A stretch of DNA of 36,291 nucleotides from Alphaproteobacteria bacterium SS10 (lineage in GTDB: Bacteria > Pseudomonadota > Alphaproteobacteria > TMED2), in contig JAHCML010000005.1 of NCBI GenBank assembly GCA_019192455.1, positions 202,141 through 238,431 on the forward strand. The letters run 5' to 3'. How positions within the stretch are numbered: the first letter of the stretch is position 1; every line of letters starts with the position of its first letter. A program made the translations under genes and the position numbers. Below are positions 14,701-22,553 of this stretch, piece after piece. The notes beneath the pieces are model-generated. The model did not search any database. It saw only the letters and a program-made list of their open reading frames with translations, and was not told the origin of the DNA.

Positions 14701-16091
14701 ATGCTCAGATTGCCATCGGCTGCCAGGTCAGCGGCTTCAACTTCGATGCCGTCTTCCAGCACGGTGATGATCTCACCGGTGGTGGTGTCGACAAGGGCCA
14801 GATCCACATCCAGTGGCTCGGGCTCTGGTGCTGGGGCCGCAGGAACATCGGGCTCGGTCAGGGTAAAGCTGATGGAGATGGTTTCAATCAGCTCACCATT
14901 GCCGCCATCCTGATCATGGAACGACACGGAAATTGTGTTGTCACCGGCCAGCAGGTTGCCACCATGGGGGTCGCGCCCGCCATCATCGTTGCGGCTGTCG
15001 CCGAACAGGGCATAGGGCTCAATGTTCTCGGTCTGAACAACGTCACCATCATTCAGGTTGAAGATCGCACTTTCCAGATCGCCCGGCAGGTCTTCGCCAT
15101 CCTTGGGTAGGGCAACGATGGTGAGGTCACCAGATACGGCAAGGTCAGCGGCTGGGATTTCCGAGCCGTCTTCCAGCAGGGTGATGATCTCACCATTACG
15201 GGTGTTGATCAGTGCCAGGTCGAATGCGAATGGCTCGGGTGCTGGCTCCGGCTCGGGCTCTGGGGCTGGTTCAATTTGAACGCCGATATCAGCCAGGCGA
15301 CCATTCTTGTCCAGATCGACCACATTGCCGTCGCCATCGACGAGGAAACCTTCCTCATTACGCGCCTGCTCATTAAGCCAGCCACCCCAGCCCTTCAGAT
15401 TGATCACGTGACCGTCCTCGCCGAAGTCGAGGATGATGTCCTTGTTGAACGTACCGGGGGTCGTGGTGCTACTGACTGAATAGCCGATTGCTTGCAGCAG
15501 ATTGATCAGGGCTTTGAGGTCCTGAACATTATCGATCTGCTCATACGCCATGAAGAAGTTGTTTGAGCCGGAGATCTCAATGCCTTCGTCCAGGCTTTCA
15601 CGGGCGGTTGGGCCGATAATCTGGCGGAAGATGTTAAGCTTCAGGCTGTCGCCACCATCCAGGCGATCCCAGCGATCATTATCGTCACCGGCACCAGCCA
15701 GGCGCAGATCAGAAAGGGTGTCATGGTTGTTGCCACCGTTGGCGTCGCGATCATCGATGATGAAATCATCATTGCCATCGCCACCCTTCAGCGTGTCGTT
15801 GTCACGGCCACCCTTTAGGGTGTCATCGCCGCTATCGCCGTCAAGCGTGTCGTTGCCAGTGCCACCATTCAACTCGTCATTGTCGCGACCGCCTTTAAGC
15901 TTGTCGTCGCCACCGCCGCCCTTAAGCGTATCGTTATCGGCAATATTGGTATTACCAGGACGACCGCCGTTAAGCAGGTCATTGCCGTTGCCACCTTCAA
16001 TGAGGTCAGAGCCACGCATGCCGCCGATGGTATCGGGGCCACTGGTGCCAATAAGAGTGTCTGCGCCGTCAGTGGGGGAGAGTTGAGACAT
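11781..16091 (-). CDS. Large modular RTX protein, predicted type I secretion substrate
   Basis: A 1436-residue acidic secreted protein. Numbered from the ATG at 16091, there is an RTX block (about 10-110), module A (145-260; SLKLNIF, DLKALINLLQAIG, GWGGWL), and a Pro-Glu linker (275-287). Two near-identical beta-sandwich-like domains follow (about 289-414 and 427-552), each with LALxxTxxGEIIT, LESAIF and ENxEPYALFGDSRND. Next come a long RTX block with a 137-residue tandem repeat (from 569), module B (1069-1166, homologous to A), another RTX block (about 1215-1370) and a C-terminal secretion region ending PDGLLV. Start 16091 (MSQLSPTDGAD) is chosen over an ATG at 16169 because typical sequence begins there and GAAGG lies upstream. 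No transporter is adjacent. An adhesive or matrix role is plausible but not shown. Confidence 0.92.
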   Translation of the reverse strand: MSQLSPTDGADTLIGTSGPDTIGGMRGSDLIEGGNGNDLLNGGRPGNTNIADNDTLKGGGGDDKLKGGRDNDELNGGTGNDTLDGDSGDDTLKGGRDNDTLKGGDGNDDFIIDDRDANGGNNHDTLSDLRLAGAGDDNDRWDRLDGGDSLKLNIFRQIIGPTARESLDEGIEISGSNNFFMAYEQIDNVQDLKALINLLQAIGYSVSSTTTPGTFNKDIILDFGEDGHVINLKGWGGWLNEQARNEEGFLVDGDGNVVDLDKNGRLADIGVQIEPAPEPEPEPAPEPFAFDLALINTRNGEIITLLEDGSEIPAADLAVSGDLTIVALPKDGEDLPGDLESAIFNLNDGDVVQTENIEPYALFGDSRNDDGGRDPHGGNLLAGDNTISVSFHDQDGGNGELIETISISFTLTEPDVPAAPAPEPEPLDVDLALVDTTTGEIITVLEDGIEVEAADLAADGNLSIVAIARDGGDLPRALESAIFDLNGGAIVQTENLEPYALFGDSRNDEGGRDLIGGTLLEGDNTISVTFFDGNGGGGDQLDEITVSFTLTEPEPVPTPGDDVLAGTPGDDSIHALQGDDSVSGLKGDDTLTGAQGNDTLNGGKGDDTLYGDGDNDRLSGGQGNDFITGDNERGTTGSGYQPGDDTLIGGQGDDTLIGGDEDDSLLGGAGEDSLDGGNGNDTVSGGDDDDTIRGQNGDDSLTGNAGDDSIHAGKGADTVKGGKGDDTLTGAQGDDTINGGDGNDTLYGDGDNDGLAGGAGNDFLTGDNERGTQSSGYVAGDDTLNGGQGDDTLIGGNGDDSQLGGVGDDSLDGGNGNDTLRGGADDDTLRGQNGDDSLAGNAGDDSIHAGKGADTISGGDGNDTLTGAQGDDTINGGKGDDTLYGDGDSDSLSGGNGNDFITGDNERGTQSEGYVPGDDTLKGGNGDDTLNGGAGNDELRGGADSDLLIGGTGEDSLYGGAGNDVAYGGQDNDLVTGAAGNDTLYGNNGDDTVRGGADDDALIGGAGNDSLVGGQGADSLFGGADSDVLNGGAGNDTLVGGDGADTFFISRGQTNDGDTDVISDFSLLDGDTLQLNNFARLFRDATGRTDIDFSIYETIDSTGDVKALINLARLSGFDVSAVDGDLVITFGDTGYSLAFDGYGGFLSLWTAGENGLFVDLNGNLIDVPGGILQPLSGQEFNPGTNTFPGAAPLFTQFNDNRQVSETGDEGARASQGRDTVYGDDGHQLIYGNQDEDMLAGNAGNDTLFGGQDADTVNGDDGQDILFGDKGNDIVNGGDGEDLLFGGQDEDSIDGGDDNDQLFGNKGDDLVVGGEGDDGLFGNENDDTLQGGVGNDLLFGGQNDDVLYGGANDDFLSGGRGQDTLVGGEGADIFNFFRADFGDDVVEDFNAAEGDQLIFGNFEEITAEVTEDGVLISAGENSVLLVGLTEIPDGLLV
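13263..14387 (-). repeat. 411-nt tandem repeat (about 2.7 copies) in the large RTX gene
   Basis: Copies run 14387-13977, 13976-13566 and 13565-13263 (partial). Each full unit is exactly 137 residues: seven nonapeptides, an 11-residue interruption (ERGTxxxGYxx) after GNDF[IL]TGDN, and seven more nonapeptides. Units begin GDDSIHA. The constant length including the interruption shows duplication of a whole block rather than of single nonapeptides. Confidence 0.92.
14436..15227 (-). repeat. Tandem duplication of a beta-sandwich-like domain in the large RTX gene
   Basis: Copy 1 (15227-14850) and copy 2 (14813-14436) are offset by 139 residues and nearly identical over long stretches. Each begins [FV]DLAL[IV][ND]T, has ATG-like GEIIT-[LV]-LEDG, then LESAIF, ENxEPYALFGDSRND and ends in [IV]SFTLTEP. 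From memory the pattern resembles a domain of secreted bacterial proteins that carries TENxAPYALxGD. They are separated by Pro-Glu-rich linkers. Confidence 0.85.
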
Positions 16092-16352
16092 TGGTCTACT
16101 ACCTTCGTGTTTCCGGCTAGCGATGGTCCCGTCTGCGCTTGTTCTTTGACCCTGCACTTGGTGGTGCAAATGGTTGTTGATGCGCAGTTTCTCAGCCGTG
16201 GCTGCGGGTATAACGCTGTTTAACGAAATGCCAATAAAATTTTAGACAAATCACGCCAGTCATGTGCAAGGCGTGTGCCATTTTAAACTTTTTTAAAGAT
16301 TTTCTTGCGGAATGCGGCAGTCCAGCGGGCCTTAACCCAGTATTGCTGCGGC
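16092..16352. promoter_or_regulatory. Promoter region and long leader of the large RTX gene
   Basis: No gene lies here. The 16202-16310 part is AT-rich. The sigma-54-like promoter at 16265-16280 would give a leader of about 160 nt; that leader contains a small possible hairpin (TGCAC / GTGCA, about 16155-16170, minus strand). A T/A-rich stretch (16281-16310) lies immediately upstream of the promoter. Confidence 0.5.
16265..16280 (-). promoter_or_regulatory. Sigma-54-type (-24/-12) promoter candidate for the large RTX gene
   Basis: Read on the minus strand, TGGCAC-ACGCC-TTGCA is a perfect match to the TGGCAC-N5-TTGCW consensus with the invariant GG-N10-GC spacing. It lies 174 nt upstream of the ATG at 16091 and nothing else on that strand stands between. 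Sigma-54 promoters need an enhancer-binding activator; no such gene is in the window. Confidence 0.7.
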
Positions 16353-17567
16353 TTACGCCTTAGAGTCGGCAGCGATGGCGCTACCGGCGGCGATCATGGC
16401 CTCAATCTCAGCCTCGCTATAGCCAAGATCGGCAAGCACTGCCCGGGTGTCGCCGCCGAACTTTGGCGGCAGTCGGTCGATCTTTGCCGGGGTCCGGCTA
16501 AACTTTACCGGGTTACCGAGGCCGGTATAGCCATCGAACTCAATCCGCATGTCGCGGGCAATGGTCTGCGGGTGGCTAACGACGGCTGACACGTCATTTA
16601 CCGGACCGGCCGGTACACCATTTTCCATCAGCTCCTGGCAGATGGGTTCAGCCTTATGGCTAGCTAGAATGGCTTCCAATGTGGTGCGTAGTTCGCCCCG
16701 GTGCGCCATGCGGTCGGCATTGGTTTTAAAGCGGGCATCATCAATTAGCTCGGCCTTGCCTAACACCTTGCAAAGCCTGGCGAACTGGCCGTCATTTCCG
16801 GCTGCGATATAGACCTTACCGTCGCCGCAATCGAACATGTCATAGGGGACGATATTCGGGTGGGCGGACCCCTGGCGTGCCGGTACCTTGCCGTTCAGGA
16901 AATAGTTCGCCGCATAAGGGTGCAGAAGCGAGCAGGCGACATCGTAAAGGCTTGCCTCCACGAACTGGCCTTTTCCTGACTGGCTGCGCTCATAAACGGC
17001 GGCCATGATGCCAAACGCGGTACTGATCCCGGTCGCAATATCAACGATGGGAATACCCAACCTGGTCGGTGGGCCATCCGCCTCACCATTGATGCTCATC
17101 AACCCGGCCTGGGCCTGTACCACGGCGTCATAGCCAGGCAGGCCGCCCAACGGTCCATCCGCACCAAAGCCAGAGATACGGGCATGGATAAGCCTCGGAA
17201 ACTCCTTGGATAAGGTGGCATGGCCCATGCCCCATTTATCCATCGTGCCGGGCTTAAAATTCTCCAACAGGATATCGGCATCTGCCAGCAGGCGGCGCAG
17301 GGCGGCTTGCCCCTCCGCCTGGCGCAGGTCGAGGCTAATCCCCCGTTTTGAGCGGTTTACGCCACGGAAGTATGAGGCAGCACCATCTTTGAACGGCGGG
17401 CCCCAACCACGGGTTTCATCACCCTGGGGCGGCTCAACCTTGATGACATCGGCACCGTGATCGCCCAGCCATTGGCTGCAGAACGGGCCGCCAAGGACCC
17501 GGCTGCAATCCACAACGGTGAGGCCGGAGAGTACCCCGGTGCTGGATGTATCCTGTTGATCTGCCAT
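16353..17567 (-). CDS. Class III (CaiB/BaiF) CoA-transferase, glutarate CoA-transferase-like
   Basis: A 404-residue family III CoA-transferase that would move CoA between two carboxylic acids. The N-terminus has the typical LSGLTVVDCSRVLGGPF and GADVIKVEPP blocks. The catalytic aspartate is Asp147 in LPGYDAVVQA. ENFKPGTMDKWGMG and the C-terminal VPAGPVND are also family signatures. The segments GDETRGWGPPF, AANYFLNG, GSAHPNIVPY and IAAGNDGQFARLCK resemble the succinyl-CoA:glutarate CoA-transferase (SUGCT) subgroup as I remember it. Its ATG is 5 nt after the stop of the ALDH7-type gene, so the two are co-transcribed and probably translationally coupled. Given that partner, glutarate or a related lysine-degradation acid is the likely substrate; this is inference. 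Confidence 0.88.
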   Translation of the reverse strand: MADQQDTSSTGVLSGLTVVDCSRVLGGPFCSQWLGDHGADVIKVEPPQGDETRGWGPPFKDGAASYFRGVNRSKRGISLDLRQAEGQAALRRLLADADILLENFKPGTMDKWGMGHATLSKEFPRLIHARISGFGADGPLGGLPGYDAVVQAQAGLMSINGEADGPPTRLGIPIVDIATGISTAFGIMAAVYERSQSGKGQFVEASLYDVACSLLHPYAANYFLNGKVPARQGSAHPNIVPYDMFDCGDGKVYIAAGNDGQFARLCKVLGKAELIDDARFKTNADRMAHRGELRTTLEAILASHKAEPICQELMENGVPAGPVNDVSAVVSHPQTIARDMRIEFDGYTGLGNPVKFSRTPAKIDRLPPKFGGDTRAVLADLGYSEAEIEAMIAAGSAIAADSKA

Positions 17568-17572
17568 CGTTT

Positions 17573-19096
<1,524 letters not shown>

Positions 19097-19385
19097 CGTT
19101 GGGTGGCTCCATGGTGACCGGTTGTGCCGGGTTGATCGGGTATTGTGCTGCCGCTTCCCGCCTTGGCGGCAAGGGCTAACTTGGCCACAGTGAATACATG
19201 GGCCGAGGGGTTAGGCCAAGGAAACAGATGCCCAGCAGATGGTGATGTGATCAGGGGCCGTGAAGGGGCGCCGGATTATTCGCCTTTGGTAAACAAATCA
19301 TTTCCATCAGGTGCCTTTATTCCTGGGCCCATTTGCCCATCTTCATAGGCCAGACAAACCATCAACTTTGGGATACCAACGAGAC

Positions 19386-20063
19386 ATGACCCAGATGATC
19401 ACTGCCCAGGCCCGAAAGGCTACCCGGCCCACTGCCTTGGCCCTGTTTACCGGCCTGATCCTTGCCGCCGGTGCAGTCTTCACCGCGATGCCGATCTTAA
19501 AGGCGAATGCAGAACCGATTACCGTGCCGAGCGGCACCTATGTGCTCGACCCTACCCATGCCAGCATCATTTGGAAGGTTAGCCATCTGGGCCTGTCCGA
19601 TTACACGGCTCGATTTAACCGCTTCGATGCGACGGTTGATTTCAATGTCGAAGACCCGGCCGCCAGCTCGGTTCAGGTCAGCATCGACCCAACCTCGGTC
19701 GACACCGACTACCCGAATGCTGAGACCAAGGATTTCAACGCCAAGCTGGCCTATCAGGCTGACTTCTTCGATGCCGATCAGTTCCCGGCGATCACCTTTA
19801 CCTCCACCGGGATTGAGGTGACGGGTGACCGGACGGCAATCATTCGCGGTAATCTCGAATTCCTTGGCGTCAGTAAGGAAATCGCCCTCGATACGACGAT
19901 GAATGGCTTCTTGGAGAACCACCCCTTTGCCAATATTCCGGCAATTGGCTTCTCCGGCACCACCACGATTGACCGTACCGAATGGGGTATGGGCTGGGGC
20001 CAGGGTGCCGTCGGCAATGAGGTTGAGATCTTAATTGAAGCTGAGTTCTTCAAGGCCCAGTAA
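19386..20063 (+). CDS. YceI-family periplasmic protein (first of two)
   Basis: A 225-residue exported protein of the YceI family, lipocalin-like beta barrels that bind isoprenoid or similar hydrophobic molecules. A Sec signal peptide covers about residues 1-42 (hydrophobic core ALALFTGLILAAGAV, cleavage after ANA). The mature protein has the family's pattern: YVLDPTHASIIWKVSHLG, F-N-R-F-D-A-T-V-D, DPTSVDTD, FFDADQFPAITFTST and a GNLEFLGVSKEIAL strand. The ATG at 19386 is used; an in-frame ATG at 19311 would place 25 unlikely residues before the signal. It is 11 nt ahead of a cytochrome b561 gene that is followed by a second yceI, so the three form an operon. The ligand is not known. Confidence 0.93.
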   Translation: MTQMITAQARKATRPTALALFTGLILAAGAVFTAMPILKANAEPITVPSGTYVLDPTHASIIWKVSHLGLSDYTARFNRFDATVDFNVEDPAASSVQVSIDPTSVDTDYPNAETKDFNAKLAYQADFFDADQFPAITFTSTGIEVTGDRTAIIRGNLEFLGVSKEIALDTTMNGFLENHPFANIPAIGFSGTTTIDRTEWGMGWGQGAVGNEVEILIEAEFFKAQ

Positions 20064-20074
20064 GCAAACGCGTT

Positions 20075-20713
20075 ATGGCCAGCACGACCGAAGCTAACAG
20101 CAATGATCGCTACAACCTTGTGGCGATCATTCTGCATTGGGTAATCGCGCTTGCCATTGTTCTGCAGCTTGCCAGCGGCTTATGGATGGTGGAGGCGATT
20201 AAGGGCGGGCCGAACCAGGCCCTCGCCTATGATGCCTTCCAATGGCACAAATCCCTGGGCCTCACCGTATTGATTTTAAGCCTGATGCGGTTCGGCTGGC
20301 GCTTAATGAACCCGCCACCGCCATTGCCGTTTGGGATGAAACCTTGGGAGCGTGTGGCCGCCCATGCCACCCATTGGGTGTTTTATGGCTTCATGATCGG
20401 CATGCCGCTAACTGGGTGGGCTATGGTGTCCGCCAGCCCTTGGGACCTACCGACCATTTGGTTTGGGTTGTTTGAGGTGCCGCATATCCCCTGGCTCTAC
20501 CAGCTCGCCGCCGAGGCGAAAGAGGGGGTAGAGGCGTTACTAAAAGATGTGCACGCCTATTTCGGCTATCTTGGTATCGCCTTATTGCTGCTGCATATCG
20601 GGGCGGCGTTGAAACATCAATTTGTGGCCAGGGATGGCCTCTTGTTGCGCATGGTGCCGCGTTTGCGCCGTACTGCAATCAACCCACCTGCCATGCCTTC
20701 GGGAGATAACTGA
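20075..20713 (+). CDS. Cytochrome b561 family membrane protein
   Basis: A 212-residue inner-membrane dihaem cytochrome b of the prokaryotic b561 (CybB) type with four transmembrane helices. Candidate haem ligands are His21 (ILHWVIA) in helix 1, His58 (QWHKSLG) at the start of helix 2, and His160 (DVHAYFGY) plus His174 (LLHIGAALKH) around helix 4; His97 and His100 lie at the start of helix 3. Family members move electrons between quinol and periplasmic acceptors, including superoxide in the E. coli protein. It sits between two YceI genes: 11 nt after the first, and its TGA is 2 nt before the second ATG. That arrangement suggests YceI proteins supply or bind a quinone-like partner, which is inference. 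Confidence 0.93.
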   Translation: MASTTEANSNDRYNLVAIILHWVIALAIVLQLASGLWMVEAIKGGPNQALAYDAFQWHKSLGLTVLILSLMRFGWRLMNPPPPLPFGMKPWERVAAHATHWVFYGFMIGMPLTGWAMVSASPWDLPTIWFGLFEVPHIPWLYQLAAEAKEGVEALLKDVHAYFGYLGIALLLLHIGAALKHQFVARDGLLLRMVPRLRRTAINPPAMPSGDN

Positions 20714-20715
20714 CC

Positions 20716-21303
20716 ATGAGCCTTGTCGCCCAATCATCCCGGTTCGCCGCCGGATTAATCACCGCAATCGGCCTTAGCGTTGCCAGTGCCTCTGCCTTGG
20801 CGATGGATTGGTCTGTGGATCAGGGGGCGAGCAGCATTGGATTTTCTGGCACCCATGCGGGCCGCGATTTCACCGGTCAGTTTGAGGATTGGGACGCTAC
20901 GGTCACCTTTGATCCCGCCGCACTCGATGAGGCCTCCGTCGTCGTAACCGTTCGAACCGCATCGGCGGCCACGGGTACGCTGCTCTATGACAAGACCCTG
21001 CCCAACAGTGAGTGGTTCAACGCTGAGGGGTACCCAGAAGCGGTATTCCAGGCGAGCCAATTCCGCAGCACGGGCGAGGGGCAGTATGAGGCTAATGGCA
21101 CCCTAACCATTAAGGGGCAGGAGATACCCTTGGTGCTGCCCTTCACGCTTGAGATGGGTGGGGATAGTGCCACCGTCACCGGCCGGGTTGAGATGGATCG
21201 CATCGCACTTGGCATGGGCACCAAATCCGATCCCAACGCGGCTTGGGTTTCGCAGGTTATCCCGGTGACCGTGAACCTGTCGGCGACCCGCAGCGGATCA
21301 TAA
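20716..21303 (+). CDS. YceI-family periplasmic protein (second of two)
   Basis: A 195-residue YceI protein with a signal peptide cleaved probably after SALA at residue 29. The mature barrel shows WSVDQGASSIGFSGTH, F-E-D-W-D-A-T-V-T-F, NSEWFNAEGYPEAVFQA and GTLTIKGQEIPL, all typical of the family. It is clearly diverged from the copy at 19386-20063 (short, scattered identity), so it is an old duplication or separate acquisition rather than a recent copy. GGGAG precedes the ATG and overlaps the end of the cytochrome gene, which indicates coupled translation. Confidence 0.92.
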   Translation: MSLVAQSSRFAAGLITAIGLSVASASALAMDWSVDQGASSIGFSGTHAGRDFTGQFEDWDATVTFDPAALDEASVVVTVRTASAATGTLLYDKTLPNSEWFNAEGYPEAVFQASQFRSTGEGQYEANGTLTIKGQEIPLVLPFTLEMGGDSATVTGRVEMDRIALGMGTKSDPNAAWVSQVIPVTVNLSATRSGS

Positions 21304-21325
21304 TCGAAGCTTTTGGAGTGGCCCG

Positions 21326-22324
21326 ATGGGCTTGTTAATCGACGGCGAATGGGCCGATCAGTGGTACGACACCAAAAAGAGCGGCGGCCGCTTTGAGCGC
21401 CAGGAATCTGCGTTCCGCTCATGGATTACCGCTGATGGTTCCCCCGGCCCAACCGGTGAGGGTGGCTTTAAAGCCGAGGCTGATCGATACCACCTCTATG
21501 TTTCCCTCGCCTGTCCTTGGGCACATCGAACCCTGATCATGCGAGCGCTAAAAGGCCTGAACGAGCTGATCAGCATGTCGGCCGTTCATTGGTATATGGG
21601 CGATAAGGGGTGGAGCTTTGAGGCCGGTGACGGGGTCATCCCCGACCCGATCCATGGCGCCCAATACCTGCATCAGGTCTATCAGGCTGCCGATCCAAAA
21701 TTCACCGGTCGGGTAACCACGCCGACGCTTTGGGATCGGGAGACCCGCACCATTGTCTCTAATGAGAGTGCGGACATCATCCGTATGCTGAACAGCGCCT
21801 TTGATACCGCCGGTGCGGTGCCCGGTGACTACTATCCGCCCCATCTGCGCGAGCAGATCGACCCGGTGAATGAGCGCATCTATCAAACGCTAAATAACGG
21901 CGTGTACAAGGCTGGTTTTGCGACCAGCCAGGCCGCCTATGATGAGGCGATTGAGCCACTGTTCGAGACCATGGAATGGTTGGAGGAACGGCTAGCCCAG
22001 CAGCGTTACTTGGTCGGCAATCGGGTGACCGAGGCTGATTGGCGGCTGTTCGTCACCTTGCTGCGCTTTGATGCCGTCTATGTGACCCATTTCAAATGTA
22101 CCCGGGCCCGGTTGGTCGATTACCCAAATCTCTGGGCCTATACCCGGGAGTTGTTCCAATGGCCGGGTGTCGCAGAGACGGTGAATATGGACCATATTCG
22201 ACGCCACTATTACGAGAGCCATCCGAGCATAAATCCCCATGGAATTGTGCCGGTTATGCCGGATATCAGCTTTGATACCCCCCATGGCCGCTCGGCCCTA
22301 GGACCCACCGAATTGGTGGCTTAG
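21326..22324 (+). CDS. Glutathionyl-hydroquinone reductase (omega-like GST)
   Basis: A 332-residue enzyme of the YqjG/PcpF family, which uses glutathione to reduce glutathionyl-hydroquinones in the cytoplasm. The catalytic Cys63 is in the diagnostic SLACPWAHRTL motif. Further family signatures are HWYMGDKGWSF, the thioredoxin-fold TPTLWDRETRTIVSNESADIIR, NNGVYKAGFA, and EADWRLFVTLLRFDAVY in the helical domain, with HPSINPHGIVP near the C-terminus. Length is normal. GGAG precedes the ATG, 22 nt after yceI-2, so it may be the last gene of the yceI-b561-yceI operon, tying that operon to quinone chemistry. Confidence 0.94.
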   Translation: MGLLIDGEWADQWYDTKKSGGRFERQESAFRSWITADGSPGPTGEGGFKAEADRYHLYVSLACPWAHRTLIMRALKGLNELISMSAVHWYMGDKGWSFEAGDGVIPDPIHGAQYLHQVYQAADPKFTGRVTTPTLWDRETRTIVSNESADIIRMLNSAFDTAGAVPGDYYPPHLREQIDPVNERIYQTLNNGVYKAGFATSQAAYDEAIEPLFETMEWLEERLAQQRYLVGNRVTEADWRLFVTLLRFDAVYVTHFKCTRARLVDYPNLWAYTRELFQWPGVAETVNMDHIRRHYYESHPSINPHGIVPVMPDISFDTPHGRSALGPTELVA

Positions 22325-22426
22325 GCGCGCTTACCCCCTATCTCGCTCCGTCAGATATATCGAATTTGATACAAAATGCGCCAAACACCGTGTGGTGAGG
22401 CCGGTTTTGCGGTATAAGTTATTGCT

Positions 22427-22446
22427 GATGGCAGGTGCTTGCCATC
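22427..22446 (+). promoter_or_regulatory. Leader hairpin before the NMTG-repeat protein gene
   Basis: GATGGCA (22427-22433) and TGCCATC (22440-22446) form a 7-bp stem with a 6-nt loop, 107 nt before the ATG. It may be a weak terminator for the upstream operon or a leader structure; there is no T-run. Confidence 0.35.
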
Positions 22447-22553
22447 AAATGCAATTGCACGTCACTGGACTGGTGGTGGGGGATTACCGCCGGTGATATT
22501 TGTCAGTCAGCCATGGATATGGCCATGGCATGGCGATCGTTGAGGGGAAAGCC

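Larger units (their letters stand above)
12594..15659 (-). repeat. Two dispersed copies of a non-RTX module (A and B) in the large RTX gene
   Basis: Module A (15312-15659) and module B (12594-12887) share a linear pattern: DGDxLxLNxF, a gap, YExID, D-[LV]-KALINL, G-[YF]-x-V, a D-[IL]-[IV]-[LI]-[DT]-F-G-[ED] strand, a G-[WY]-G-G-[WF]-L loop and FLVDGDGNVVDL / LFVDLNGNLIDV. They bracket the central repeat region. The pattern resembles haemolysin-type calcium-binding-related domains but has its own KALINL helix. Confidence 0.75.

Noticed and set aside
13896-15110. Plus-strand ORFs (141 and 246 codons) opposite the large RTX gene
   Set aside because: Same repeat-driven shadow effect; no ribosome sites or family features.
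16092-16169. Upstream start of the large RTX gene at 16169
   Set aside because: The extra 26 residues are atypical, and the ATG at 16091 has a ribosome-site-like GAAGG and a standard RTX N-terminus.
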